64,000 nucleotides of DNA from Ciona intestinalis (Eukaryota; Chordata; Ascidiacea; Phlebobranchia; Cionidae). Below, piece after piece: positions 12,401 to 22,482 of this stretch. Both the position numbers and the translations under genes were made by a program. Under the pieces are notes generated by a model, which did not search any database, had not been told where the DNA came from, and saw only the letters and a list, made by a program, of their open reading frames with translations. The stretch covers positions 3,353,026 through 3,417,025 of the forward strand of contig NC_020174.2 in NCBI RefSeq assembly GCF_000224145.3. Direction: 5' to 3'. The stretch's first letter is position 1. Each line of letters starts with the position of its first letter.

Positions 12401-15400
12401 AAAGTTACCTGTACAGTTGTGTGCGTCAGGTGCTAGTACATATCCATGGTGGCAACCGCAGTAGTAATGAGCATTGCCCGCAGGAAGACACGTATGTGCA
12501 CATCCACCATTTGACTTCTTACACGACATATCTGTAGGACAGAGGTGTTAAAAACAAAGTTTAAAAACCCAAAAATAATGGAAAGGGGGTATGTTTTTTT
12601 TATGTTTCGGGGTTTATTTTGTCAGTTTTTAATAATGAGTTTAATTACAGGTGTTTACAGCTGCCGTGATACAGAAGAAAAACTACTAACAACAACCCAA
12701 AATTAGGAACGTGATAACTCGAAGTACAAGCGGACATGAGATTCATTTTAATGACAAAATTAATCAGTATTTAAAAACCGCAGAAGAAAATGATTGCATA
12801 GTAGAGTGGGGAAAGATGGGATACCTTTAGCAAATTATTCGAATATCCTGATGGCGTTTAAAGCAATTAACAACGGTCTATGGGAGTCCTGGGGAAACGG
12901 TTTTATAATTCTTTAAGTATTCTTTGTTTACTACCAAATAAGGCGGAAAATGGAATTTAAAGCTAAACCGCCTTCCATGGTATATACCTGTACAGTTTCT
13001 GCCATCGGGCGAAAGTAAAAAGCCCGGCGTCGAGCAACTACAATAAAAGGAACCATCAGTGTTTGTACATACATCCTGGCACGGATTTCCTGAGCTGCAT
13101 TCATTATTATCTGCAAAACAGTTATTAAAATCACAAGTCTTTAAATGATTAAAGGAAAATGGTGTATATGCTTACCGACGCAGTTTGAGCCATAGGTCAG
13201 CTCATAGCCACTTCTGCATGAGCATTCAACACTTCCCGGGCTTATATTTAGACAGTCGTGGGCGCAACCGCCATTGCCGTGCTCACAATCACCTAATAAA
13301 AAATGTCATTCAAATTTGAAACAAGTGCATAAAAGCCAACATTGCGTACTATACCATGAATGTAGTTTGCTTTATCCTCGCGTGGCCGGAAAACGATAGT
13401 CGTTATACACGGGTGTTCTGTATCATACACCTCGTGTCAGCCTATGAGTTACCAAGTATATAAGTTACTTTGTGAGTGATTATTTTTTGGAGATTTTTTA
13501 TGTGTGGCTGATATCTTGGAAAACTCATTAGTGACCGCTGGGTTGGAGCAATTGCCTTTAAGTGTCTTGCAAGAACATATACGGCCACAATAGTAGCAAC
13601 GACGAACCTTGAACCCATTACCTCTGGGTGAGAGACAGGCGCTAACCATTTGTGAACACAAGGACTAACTTACGGGTAATGTTGTAACTCAGTCTGAAAC
13701 CAGGTCTGGATACGGATCTATCTGAGTGGAATTTTAATGTAAACTTCGATGCACTGACTAGAACATTAAAAGGATTCATTCTTCCACAAAAACGATAAAT
13801 TTCAGGGGCCGTCGCGTCCGTGTATAATGACAGTCGATCGTAGCTGCAGGACGAAGACTCTTCTATCCTGAAACAAGAAAATAAAGTTAAATTTTTACTA
13901 ACTCGGTTTGCAAATTTGAAAAACAGTCGTTGTGTAAACTAAAGTAAACGATTTTTTTTAATGAACTTTTCATGTTAGATTGCTTAAAACACGTAATGCT
14001 ACCGTTTTGGACTAAAAAAATTCGGTTTACAAATTTGAAAAAAAGAGAGAGATGCAAATTTGAAAAACTTTGTTAAATAAACATATTATTTGGTCCCAAA
14101 CCTCAGTTCTTCCAAGTATACGTTCTATACACTGTGGAATACTTTTATTAACTGCTATATCTTAAGTCGGCAAATATAGGTACGACTTCGCACGCCTATT
14201 AAAAATTATATAGTAGGGTGGGGGAAGATGGGACACCTTTAGCACATAATATCTAAATATCCTGATCGTGTTTTAAACAACTAACAACGGTCTTTCGGAG
14301 TCATGATCATACGGTTTAATAATTCTTTAAATATTTTTAGTTTACAACCAAAGGTGACGATAAAATAGAATGAAAAGGTGTCCCATCTTCCCCCACCCTA
14401 CTATATGCTAGTTGTAAATTTTATTTACTCCAAGTATAAAAATTGTAGCAAAACTTGGTTGCCAGAAGCTGGTTGAATGTTATAGGTACAGTCGCTGTTT
14501 TGTGGATAATCCGACGGGTAACCAGGCGAAGAAAACTGGCCATGTGTTTCTGTATACGTGTACGTGCAACCTATTGCAAAAAATAGCATGTTAAGTCAAT
14601 TATGTTATGTAGCATGGTATATCGTTTATAGTAGGTATAGACTGCATCATACATATAGTAGGGTGGGGTAAGATGGTACATATTTTTATTCTATTTTCTC
14701 GTCCCATTCGGTATAATAAATAAAGAGCAATCAAAGAATTATAAAACCGTTTCCTCACGACTCACATACACCGTTGTTAATTGTTTATAAACACGATCGG
14801 GATATTTGGATATGATCTGCTAAAGGTACCCCATCTTCTCCCACCCTACTTTATTAAATGTTTACCAACGGAGTAGCTGAATTCGAAACCGTCTCCCTGA
14901 ACAGATGAATCAGAGTGAAAATAAATGGTTAAAGAGCTCCCACTGCTGGTGATTGTAGGGGGAAGTTCGGGCCCGCAGAACTTTTTAATTAGTCGTGAAG
15001 AAGTGGAGGGCCCGTCGTGCACTGCCAAGTAATCGAAACTGCACAGAAAAAGAATAAAAATTTCTTTGCGTTGAAAATATATAGTAGAGTGGGGAGTATG
15101 GGACACCTTTGGCACATAATGTCCAAATATCCTGATCGTGTTTTCAATTAACAATGGTCTATAAGAGTCGCGAGGATATAGTATTACAATTCTTTTAATG
15201 TTCTTTGTTCACTACCAAATGAGATAAGAATAGAGTGAAAATGTGTCCCATTTTTCCCAGCCCTATTATACATAACATTAAACTGACGAGCATTTTCGGT
15301 GAGATTCAACGTGGAAGCTGGTAAATCTGATTGTGACGTGATTTGATGATGGCGAACTCATTATGCGGTAAGTGCAACTGCTGTCGCTAGGGTAGGGAGC

Positions 15401-16571
15401 CGGGTATCCTGGTGAGCTTATAGTATCTTCTGAGCCGACGGGCACGGTAATTGACCTGCCGCAACTTTGCTGTCCATGTATTTCTATAGAAATAAACCGA
15501 AAGTTAAAATAAGCCTATCCGTTGCCATTTGAATGAAATAAGTTACATTTATTTATTCGTTAAACGAATGTAACTTGCTTTATCCTCTCGTGGCTGGAAA
15601 ACGACCTTCGTTAAACGCGGGTGTTCTGTTTCAAACACATTGTGCCCGCTTACGAGTTATCATATGGAATGGAATATGTGTTTTATATTTTTTATGTGTG
15701 CCTGATCATTTCGATAACCCATTAGTGACTACTGGGTTGGAGCAATTTGAATGGAATATGATATTTATATACCCACCTTTGAGTGTAAAACAGGTCAGAA
15801 TTAATAAGCTAAGTAAACAGAACCTCATGATTGAATTTCGTTTAGTTAAAACCGATTACTTCTTGATGCTGTTACCTAAAAAATCTAACTGACTTATCTA
15901 AAAGTGGGACAACTTGACATGCACTAGTATATAGAAAATACTTTTTACTGTACTGAGTTTGGACATCGCTATGGAATAAACTATAGAGTATAGGGTGGGG
16001 GAAGATAGGTCACCTTTTCCATTTTATTTTCTTGCCGACTTGGTAGTAAACAAAGAACATTTAAAGAATTATATAAATAAACCGTATCCACGCGACACAT
16101 ATAGACCGTTAATTGTTTAAGTGACGATCAGGATATTTGGATATAACGTGCATAAATGTGTCCCGTCTCCCCCACCCTACTATACACTTTACACAATTAT
16201 ATTAGTATCATAAACGAACTTCTAAACTTCTTTTTGAAACAGCATGAAACTCAACTTGATGCACAATTTTCTCCCCGTCAAATAAAACGGGTTGCTCTTT
16301 TTGAGCAATAGCTGTTGCCCTTTTCACATAGCCTCTCATGGGGAATAACATTTCCACGCGCGCAAATAGAAAACAGCAATAAAGGAATTGTACTTACGTA
16401 AACCATTAGTACCAAGCTGTACTTCACTTGAGTGAATAAAGCTGTGATAACTTCCGCCTTTCTTTCTTTAACATTGCTACAAACCTGCGTGAGACGAGGT
16501 TAAGGGAAACAATTCGATTACAAACATTTCCAGTTTTGTTTCCGGGGAAAATTTTGACTGGACTCTAATTA
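3493..16571 (-). CDS. Secreted or matrix protein with 2 CUB domains, 16 EGF domains and a C-terminal coiled coil (5' end missing)
   Basis: Exons in transcript order: 16485-16571, 16398-16457, 15288-15483, 14866-15038, 14429-14570, 13674-13867, 13176-13292, 12988-13110, 12409-12531, 12110-12244, 11115-11261, 10319-10464, 10038-10128, 8205-8326, 7874-7947, 7539-7614, 6911-7121, 6456-6572, 5949-6071, 5441-5563, 4988-5057, 4251-4423, 3825-3937, 3493-3579. Every junction is GT-AG and in phase; about 1,006 residues are visible. Order: about 55 unassigned residues; CUB1 ([24 protein letters not shown]); CUB2 ([26 protein letters not shown]); 16 EGF modules (about residues 285-940), most of the calcium-binding type opening D-I/V-D/N-E-C, often one phase-1 exon each; then a CPTC motif and a leucine-heptad coil ([15 protein letters not shown]) ending [18 protein letters not shown] modules work outside the cell in adhesion and ligand binding; the coil suggests oligomers. 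SCUBE proteins have EGFs before CUB, so this is not a plain SCUBE. No start codon or signal peptide exon was found upstream of 16571. Confidence 0.85.
3617..3808 (-). mobile_element. M1 MITE
   Basis: Full copy in the last intron of the CUB-EGF gene, in the same direction as the gene. Confidence 0.87.
3985..4222 (-). mobile_element. S1 SINE, 3' end lost
   Basis: Reverse copy in a CUB-EGF intron, ending 29 bp from the exon at 4251. Confidence 0.85.
4446..4715 (-). mobile_element. S1 SINE, head lost
   Basis: Reverse copy starting 23 bp from the exon at 4423. Confidence 0.87.
4850..4910 (+). mobile_element. S1 SINE fragment
   Basis: About 60 bp of the body (GGCACGATGTGTATGAG). Confidence 0.6.
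5129..5420 (-). mobile_element. M1 MITE plus a second half-copy in tandem
   Basis: A full copy (5129-5316) is followed directly by a right half (about 5320-5420) that repeats the ...GTGCTAAAG...CCACTATA end. Confidence 0.8.
5574..5700 (-). repeat. R3 interspersed repeat, partial
   Basis: R3 consensus on its + strand: GTGTAGCGACCACGCTTATT, then AAGCGTGTTTTAACAACTGT and TGTTTTGTCGCTATATCCTG, ending GAGACAAATAAAGTTATTAT. The longest copies start with CGCACACTTTTGTTTCTATT and reach about 250 bp. The AT-rich (ATT)n end suggests a short retroelement, but I saw no tRNA-like head. This copy starts 11 bp from a CUB-EGF exon. Confidence 0.75.
5735..5846 (-). mobile_element. M1 MITE, half copy
   Basis: Only the half from GTATTCTTACAACTCCCAT to the TACTATA end remains; it abuts an R3 fragment. 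Confidence 0.75.
6117..6430 (+). mobile_element. S1 SINE, near full length
   Basis: Head, body and tail present (GGTTAGCACGCCTGC at the left). Confidence 0.9.
6676..6871 (+). mobile_element. M1 MITE
   Basis: Full copy 40 bp downstream (+) of the CUB-EGF exon that ends at 6911. Confidence 0.88.
7154..7475 (+). mobile_element. S1 SINE, near full length
   Basis: Complete tRNA-like head with B box GGTTCAAGGCTC and an ATTCATTCATACATTC tail. Confidence 0.9.
7631..7826 (+). mobile_element. M1 MITE
   Basis: Full copy only 17 bp from the exon edge at 7614. Confidence 0.86.
8346..8536 (-). mobile_element. M1 MITE, right end worn
   Basis: Starts 20 bp from the exon at 8205-8326; the TATCTCCCCCATCACCTAT end is diverged. 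Confidence 0.8.
8746..8915 (-). mobile_element. M1 MITE, truncated
   Basis: Sits inside a tandem-repeat block (8686-9335) and lacks its last about 25 bp. Confidence 0.82.
9096..9296 (+). mobile_element. M1 MITE with readable target site
   Basis: Full copy in the third tandem unit of 8686-9335. Sister units show the empty site (GGTATACAGCG, GATATATAGCG), so insertion was at TA/TATA. Confidence 0.85.
9688..9801 (+). mobile_element. S1 SINE 3' fragment
   Basis: Last third, with GTCGTTGCCCTAGCT and CTGTCGCTGCCCTG locally duplicated. Confidence 0.75.
9816..10017 (+). mobile_element. M1 MITE
   Basis: Full copy ending 21 bp from the exon at 10038. Confidence 0.87.
10182..10291 (+). mobile_element. 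S1 SINE 3' fragment
   Basis: Last third ending ATTCATTCATCTATTC, 28 bp from the exon at 10319. Confidence 0.82.
10718..10804 (+). mobile_element. S1 SINE 3' fragment
   Basis: Last 90 bp only, worn. Confidence 0.72.
10911..11100 (-). mobile_element. M1 MITE
   Basis: Full copy ending 15 bp from the exon at 11115. Confidence 0.87.
11305..11765 (+). mobile_element. S1 SINE split by a hairpin element
   Basis: The head and body run to about 11600; the tail (AGTTACATTGAATCAAT) resumes at about 11749 after the 11601-11748 hairpin insertion. Confidence 0.85.
11601..11748. mobile_element. Long-hairpin (foldback) MITE inserted in a SINE
   Basis: Arms of about 50 bp: CCTTTTTGCATGGTCAC ... GTAAGTACTCGCATAT against ATATGCGAGTACTTACGC ... 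GTGACCATGCAAAAAGG, with a short AT-rich loop. GTATA borders both sides, where the SINE consensus reads AAAGTAAGTTAC, so a target duplication of about GTATA is likely. Confidence 0.85.
11808..12075 (+). repeat. R3 interspersed repeat, long copy
   Basis: Complete copy ending in a TTAATATTATAATT run before the CUB-EGF exon at 12110. Confidence 0.82.
12798..12980 (+). mobile_element. M1 MITE, right end lost
   Basis: The right end fades within a few bases of the splice donor of exon 12988-13110, so MITE DNA forms the first bases of that intron. Confidence 0.78.
13357..13650 (-). mobile_element. S1 SINE
   Basis: Reverse copy, near full length, ending 24 bp from the CUB2 exon at 13674. Confidence 0.88.
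14209..14405 (+). mobile_element. M1 MITE, near consensus
   Basis: One of the best-kept copies; it ends 24 bp from the exon at 14429. Confidence 0.9.
14654..14853 (-). mobile_element. M1 MITE
   Basis: Full copy ending 13 bp from the exon at 14866. Confidence 0.88.
15079..15270 (+). mobile_element. M1 MITE
   Basis: Full copy between CUB1 exons, 18 bp from the exon at 15288. Confidence 0.88.
15563..15752 (-). mobile_element. S1 SINE, head lost
   Basis: Reverse copy upstream of the CUB1 exon. Confidence 0.82.
15988..16194 (-). mobile_element. M1 MITE
   Basis: Full, somewhat diverged copy upstream of the CUB1 exon. Confidence 0.85.
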
Positions 16572-16635
16572 CTGAAACAATCGTGGTCAAAATATGTGAT
16601 TGCTGGTACAATGAAATTACAGCTGGGATTCGATT

Positions 16636-16748
16636 TATAGTAGCGTGGGAAAGATGGGACACCTTTTTATTGTGTTTTCTCGTTTTGATAGCAAACAAAA
16701 AACATTCAAATAATTATAAAACCTTATCCTCGCGAATCATACAGACTA
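16636..16748 (-). mobile_element. M1 MITE, half copy
   Basis: Only the left half is present. The unsequenced 5' exon of the CUB-EGF gene should lie beyond it. Confidence 0.78.
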
Positions 16749-17016
16749 AACTGTGGATGGGCATTGGCTGTTATGTAATGTTTATAAACGGATTACTCTG
16801 TGCTTGCAAAATAGGAAATGGTACTTTAAATCTGCAAAGTAAATAATGGATAATTGCATTTATTTAAGCAAAATGAGTATACAAACGCACTACGTGCATA
16901 GCAAATGAATTGGAACATGTTGAAAACAGAGCCATCGAAGTGTGTGGCATTGTAAAACTACTGAACTTTGTCCCAAACTTTACTATAGCTTATTATAACT
17001 GCTAAACTTTACTTGT

Positions 17017-17217
17017 AGGGTGGGGGAAGATTGGACATCTAGCAATTCTATTTTCTCGTCTCATTTGGTAAACAAAAAAACAAAACATTTAATTAAAAGA
17101 ATTATAAAACCATATTCTCGAGACTCCCGTATACCGTAGTTAATTGTTTAAAACATGATTAGGGTATTTGGATATTATGTGCTAAAGGTGTCCCGTCTTC
17201 CCCCACCCTGCTGTATA
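17017..17217 (-). mobile_element. M1 MITE between divergent genes
   Basis: Full copy about 160 bp upstream of the MEA1 start, inside the presumed shared promoter of MEA1 and the CUB-EGF gene. Confidence 0.87.
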
Positions 17218-17374
17218 GCTAGAGGCGATATTTCTATGGCCCTGGTCAAAAATGTCTGTTATGAAGTTCCGCTGAGTGGCGTTGTCCTACCAAATTGCTT
17301 ATACTGCAGTCGTATTTTGTAAGTAGGTAGTAACAGCATTCTAGTTTATAAGTGCTTAAATTTAATATCAAAGC

Positions 17375-17809
17375 ATGCCTGCAAGTGTGACATCCGTACC
17401 CGAACCAAACAAAGAAAATGAACAAGAGAAATTCGAGCGTGCAGATGTGCATGTTTTTGTAAACAGCAGCGAAGAAGAGGAAATCGACGACGAAAATATC
17501 CCAACAGGTTATCAGCCATTAAACGCTGTTGCCGATCAATTGGATATCAGTTCTGATGAAGAAGGTAGCAGTTCTGATGATAATAATGAACAGTCTGTAG
17601 AAACGGCAGCTGAATCGTTAGAAACAGAAGCGCTGTCTATTAATACAGACCTCATACGTGACGTAATGAAAAACATCAAACTTGACGAATCAAAAATTCC
17701 GAAATGGGCGGTCGAAATTTCTGATTCGAAGTGGAATGAAGTTGTAAAACAAACGATAACAACCGTTGGCGAAACTGAAAATGTCGGCACAAGCGCAAAT
17801 GATGTTTGA
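17375..17809 (+). CDS. MEA1: Male-enhanced antigen 1 (MEA1) orthologue
   Basis: Single-exon gene of 144 residues, ATG at 17375 and TGA at 17807-17809. Two conserved blocks identify it: GYQPLN near residue 48, in an acidic Glu/Ser/Asp-rich region (SSEEEEIDDEN, SSDEEGSSSDDNNE), and a C-terminal block where IRDVMKNIKL is followed by IPKWAVEISDSKWNEVV. Vertebrate MEA1 has GYSYQPLN and VPAWAREISDAQWEDVV at matching places. The molecular role of MEA1 is not established; it is a small acidic protein of animal cells. The gene lies head-to-head with the CUB/EGF gene, about 800 bp away, with one M1 element (17017-17217) between them, and 650 bp upstream of CCNY on the same strand. A pyrimidine-AG site sits just before the 5' leader at about 17342. 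The minus-strand open frames inside it are antisense shadows. Confidence 0.88.
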   Translation: MPASVTSVPEPNKENEQEKFERADVHVFVNSSEEEEIDDENIPTGYQPLNAVADQLDISSDEEGSSSDDNNEQSVETAAESLETEALSINTDLIRDVMKNIKLDESKIPKWAVEISDSKWNEVVKQTITTVGETENVGTSANDV

Positions 17810-18456
17810 ATAATATATTGTTCATATTTACAGCAGTTGCTTTCATTTCTAGTTTTTGACTTTGAGTCAAAGACATTCTAGCCAAAAAGTGTTGAATTTC
17901 AGCAGTTATATTTCAGTTTTAAAAGAAATAACAATATGTATACTTATATCATAGTAACACCAAATCCCCCCATTCTTGCGTTATAATGTTTAACTTTTTT
18001 ATTGCAATATTCATATTTAAAATATCTGCTCTGCTAATGTATGTGGCATGGGTAAAATAATGTGCCTATAGTAGTTTGTTCTTTGTCGCTTTTACTTTTT
18101 TTTAATCAAACATGCTGAACTTAATTGTATGTTACTCTGTTCACAATTAAGTTTTTATTATTTTGTTAATTCTGCCAACAGGCATAATGTAAAACTATCT
18201 TTTACCAGCTAATCTAGTTTCAAAAACGTAATCTATTTCTGACGTTTTCCTGGTATATGTCTTGCTGAAAGGCAGTTGAAACTTTGAAAAAAAATTTTAT
18301 GCTAGATGAGCCACTAAAGTCTGTATTCCATGTAAAGAAATATTCATATTTAAATATTGGACAAATTAGTTTTTGCAGTTTTTCTAAAGAATGTATCAGT
18401 AACACAATCAGTAAAAGAATTGTGGTTTTGAAATTTGTAATCAAGTCTTCGTGAAA

Positions 18457-21400
18457 ATGGGGAATAAACATTGCAGTTGCATATCGTCGTCCAGTTCCTC
18501 AAAGACATCTAAGAGTAAGCAGAAACATCACGGTAACCTTCAAAATTCTCATGGTCATGCACATGTTACCCCAAGTGATGGGAACGCTTCGACGTTGCAA
18601 CATATCAGCGACAGAGAACAACTAGATGGTAAGTAATGTAATGTAACTTACTTTATCCTCGCGTGGTCGGAAAACGATAGTCGTTATAACACGGGTGTTC
18701 TGTTTCATGCAAGCTTAAGAGTAACCATGTATGTTGCTTTGTGGGTAATTATTATTTTTTGGGGGGTAATTATTTTTTGAGATTTTTTTATTCTATGGCT
18801 TATAATTTAGACAACCAATTAGTGACCACTTGGTTAGAGCAGACACTTAACGGCAATTGCTCCAACCCAGTGGTCACACATGGGTTTTTCGAATTTACAG
18901 TAATAATACACATAAAACTAAAAGCAATTCCCCACAAAGTTGAATGCATGTTAATTTATAAATAGAGTGTATAATGTAGGGCACCCATGTTAACTTCAGA
19001 CTAATGAAACTGATATTTTAGATTAATTAAATGTTGTTTACTTAATTTACATTGTATTGTCCTCAGATGTAACGGTCACGCCCTTTATCCAAAACATTTT
19101 TTATCAATAAGTGTGTTTTAACAACTGTTGTTTTACCGTTTCTACCTGTCTTTGCTTTTATAAACTCATAAAACTGTCCTGTTCTGTATTATAGTGACCT
19201 AAGGGACAAATAAGTTTCATTTATTTATTCAGATGTTGAAATCCCCACACCATCCGATCACCCAAAGGTTAAAACCATATTCCTCGATAAATCCAATTCA
19301 GAAAGTAAGTTTTTATGTTTTTTCATGAATTTTTTTTGGATTAATGGATTTCCCGTCAAGGTATTTATGTTGTATGAAACTGACTATATATATGTTATTT
19401 CATGAAATTTTTGGGGGGGTTTATTATATTTCCACAAATCAATACATATTTTATAGAACAGTTAATTTACCATGCGAAAACAAACGAATATACTGCACAT
19501 GAATTTGGGTACCCCCTGAAATATATCGACATTGGAAGCTAAAAGCTGCCGTGTTTAAGAATAGGAAAGCTTTTACAAGCTGTCTTTTGATCTGAATATC
19601 GTCGGTTGATTTTTGATATAAATATATCTTTTTAGGTCAAGATAAGCGACTGAGTGTTCATAATTCGGTAAGTTATATAGCCTATAACAGTGTGTATTAA
19701 ATAATAGCATGCCAGAATAATTGTAAACAATACTGTACACTGTACAGGGAATGTGACAGGAAAACACAGCACATGTACAGAATTTTTTCTTTTTTTTTTT
19801 TGGAAAATACATTGTCGCAAAAATTTTACATGGATATAACATGACAGTCTAACAGTGCAATTATGTTGTACATTATAACGAGTTAAATCAGATTTTAGCA
19901 GGCACAACATTTTTTCTTTTTACTGTTTGTCTTTTTTTTGCGCAATACATTGTCTCAACAATTTTACGTGGATATAACATGACAGTATGACAGTGCAGTT
20001 AAGTTATATATACATCATAAAGAATTTGATCAAGTTTTAGCAGGCACAACATTTTTTTTTGTGGAATACATTGTCGCAACAATTTACATGGATATAACAT
20101 AAAAGTCTGAAACTGATCCTGCAGTAAAGCTGTAAATCATAAAGAGTTCCTAGTTTTAGGTTTTAGCATGCGCAACATTTTTTTATTTTATATATATATT
20201 CGTTTTTTGGGGAAATACATTGTCACAACAATTTAAACTGAATATAACATGACAGTCTGACAATACAGTAAAGCTGTATATCATAAACAGTTTCTAGTTT
20301 TAGCATGTACAACATTTTTTTATTATATATATATATATTTGTTTTTGCGCAATAAATTGTCACAACAATATAAAATGGATATAACATGACAGTCTGACAG
20401 ATTTTCATCAAGTTTTAGCAGGCTCAACATTTATTTTTATTCTGTTTTTTTTTTGCAAAATACAATATCTCAAACTCGCAACAATTTTACATGGTTAACA
20501 TGAAAGTCTGACAGTAAAATAAAGATTTACATTAAAACATAAAGAGTTAGCTTTTCCTCAGTAAAGTTAAAGTATTGATTTTTAATGTATGTTGTGGGCC
20601 AACATGGTTTTAAAAGATTAATTGGTACAGAAACAAGTTAGGCACTGAATGTATTTGTTTTGTGCAAACACAGAGAAAAATACATGATATATCCATAACT
20701 GCATACAATTGAGGTTAAATGTATTTTAAATTCAAGTATGTATGTGTTTGACCATGAATGTATAAGCTTTAGCTTTTTATTAATAGTCCTACCTCTTTGC
20801 AACTTAACAGAAAGTAGTTTTCAGTACAAAAATCAAGGAAAGCTTTACCGAAAGCAAAGAGAGCATATATGTTTAAAATTGCTGAATTTTATTACATATC
20901 AATCAACATGACCAAAAGTGTTTTTAATGTTACAATTATTAACTAATATGACAATAATACTGTTTAAAAACCTTAATTTGAAACTTACTATAAAAAAAAA
21001 ACAGATTTTTTATATGAATTAAACCACTTTTTTCAGACCTCACTTAATTTAAAACGTCTTATTGAAAAAAAGCATATTTTTATAAACTAAACCAAGTTAA
21101 ATCACTTTTTTCAGACCTCGCCCAGTTCAAATACTCACAAGCGTAGGAGCTCATGCTCAACGATATATATTGATGACAGCACTGTCAGTCAACCAAACAT
21201 TAAAGCGTCAATAAAATGGTTTGTTCAACTTAACAATTGTGTTTTATAGTGAAAATGATGTGTTTACTGTTTTATATTATTAAATGCATTTTAACATTTA
21301 TGTTTTATGAAATTATTTTCTAAGCTGTTTTTTAAAAAGGTGCAATACTAAAAATGCTAGAATTGAGTTTTTGACAATGTACAGATTCTACAGTTTTAAT

Positions 21401-22446
21401 TTAATTTTAAAAGTGATGTTTTTACTATTCTAAATATATATATATTTATTATTTTCTGATATTATTTTCTATTTTCTGAGCTGCTGTTAAAAAAATATAT
21501 ACAATATTAAAAATGCTAGAATGGAGTTCTTGATATCTATAGTTTCAATTCTGATTTACTTTTAACTAATAATATGTTATGTGTAATCACAAAGTGGAAT
21601 ACTGACAGTGTAAAATAATTCTTGACAAAAAGTTATTCAAAGTTTAAATAGTAGCTGCCTGTATCACATTTCATCATTTAGTTAAAAACGCTTTAAGACT
21701 GTACATTTTGAGATTCAATTATGTTTTGCAGTTTGTTTGTGTGTAATACATTAATTATTTAGTTATTTGTATAAAATAGTGCAGTATATTCTACACAAAG
21801 ATATTGATAACCAGTGGAGATAAATTACTTTTATGTAATATCTATTTTATGTAATATATATATAGTTTTACTAATATATATATATATATTAGTATACTAA
21901 AAACATATTATTTTGCTTTTACTAAAGCCTATTCTAACAGCCTAGCAGCATAATATATTGCTGTATTACATTCAAAAATATGGGCTCATTTAATTTGCAA
22001 TTGTACTTACAATAGTAAAACAGCATAATATATTGTAGTATTACATTCAAAAAATAGGCTTATTCAATTTGTATTCAGAAATGTAAAACAATTAGAATTG
22101 TAAAACTGCATATTATATTGTTGTATTACAATAACAACTACGGGCTTTTTTTCAATTTGCATTTGTTGTTAGAATAGTAAACATGTAAAATTAAAGCAGA
22201 AGTTTTCCAACATTGGTTTTGTTGACACACATACTGCCCGTGTGAGTCTAGTCAGTCTACCACTCCCAAAAATCAACATGAACTGTGTTATAAATCCATA
22301 AATGTTCGCTAAACATTGCAAACAATATTGTATTATAGCAACAGCTAAAATCAATATTCACATCTTGGTGTGTATGGTATTTTACATGCATTGTAGGGAA
22401 TAGCTTAATTATGTGTTTAACACATTGGCAAAAAATGTATATATTA

Positions 22447-22482
<36 letters not shown>

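Noticed and set aside
17246-17885. Minus-strand frames over MEA1
   Set aside because: Shadows of the MEA1 coding frame; no domain and no splice support.
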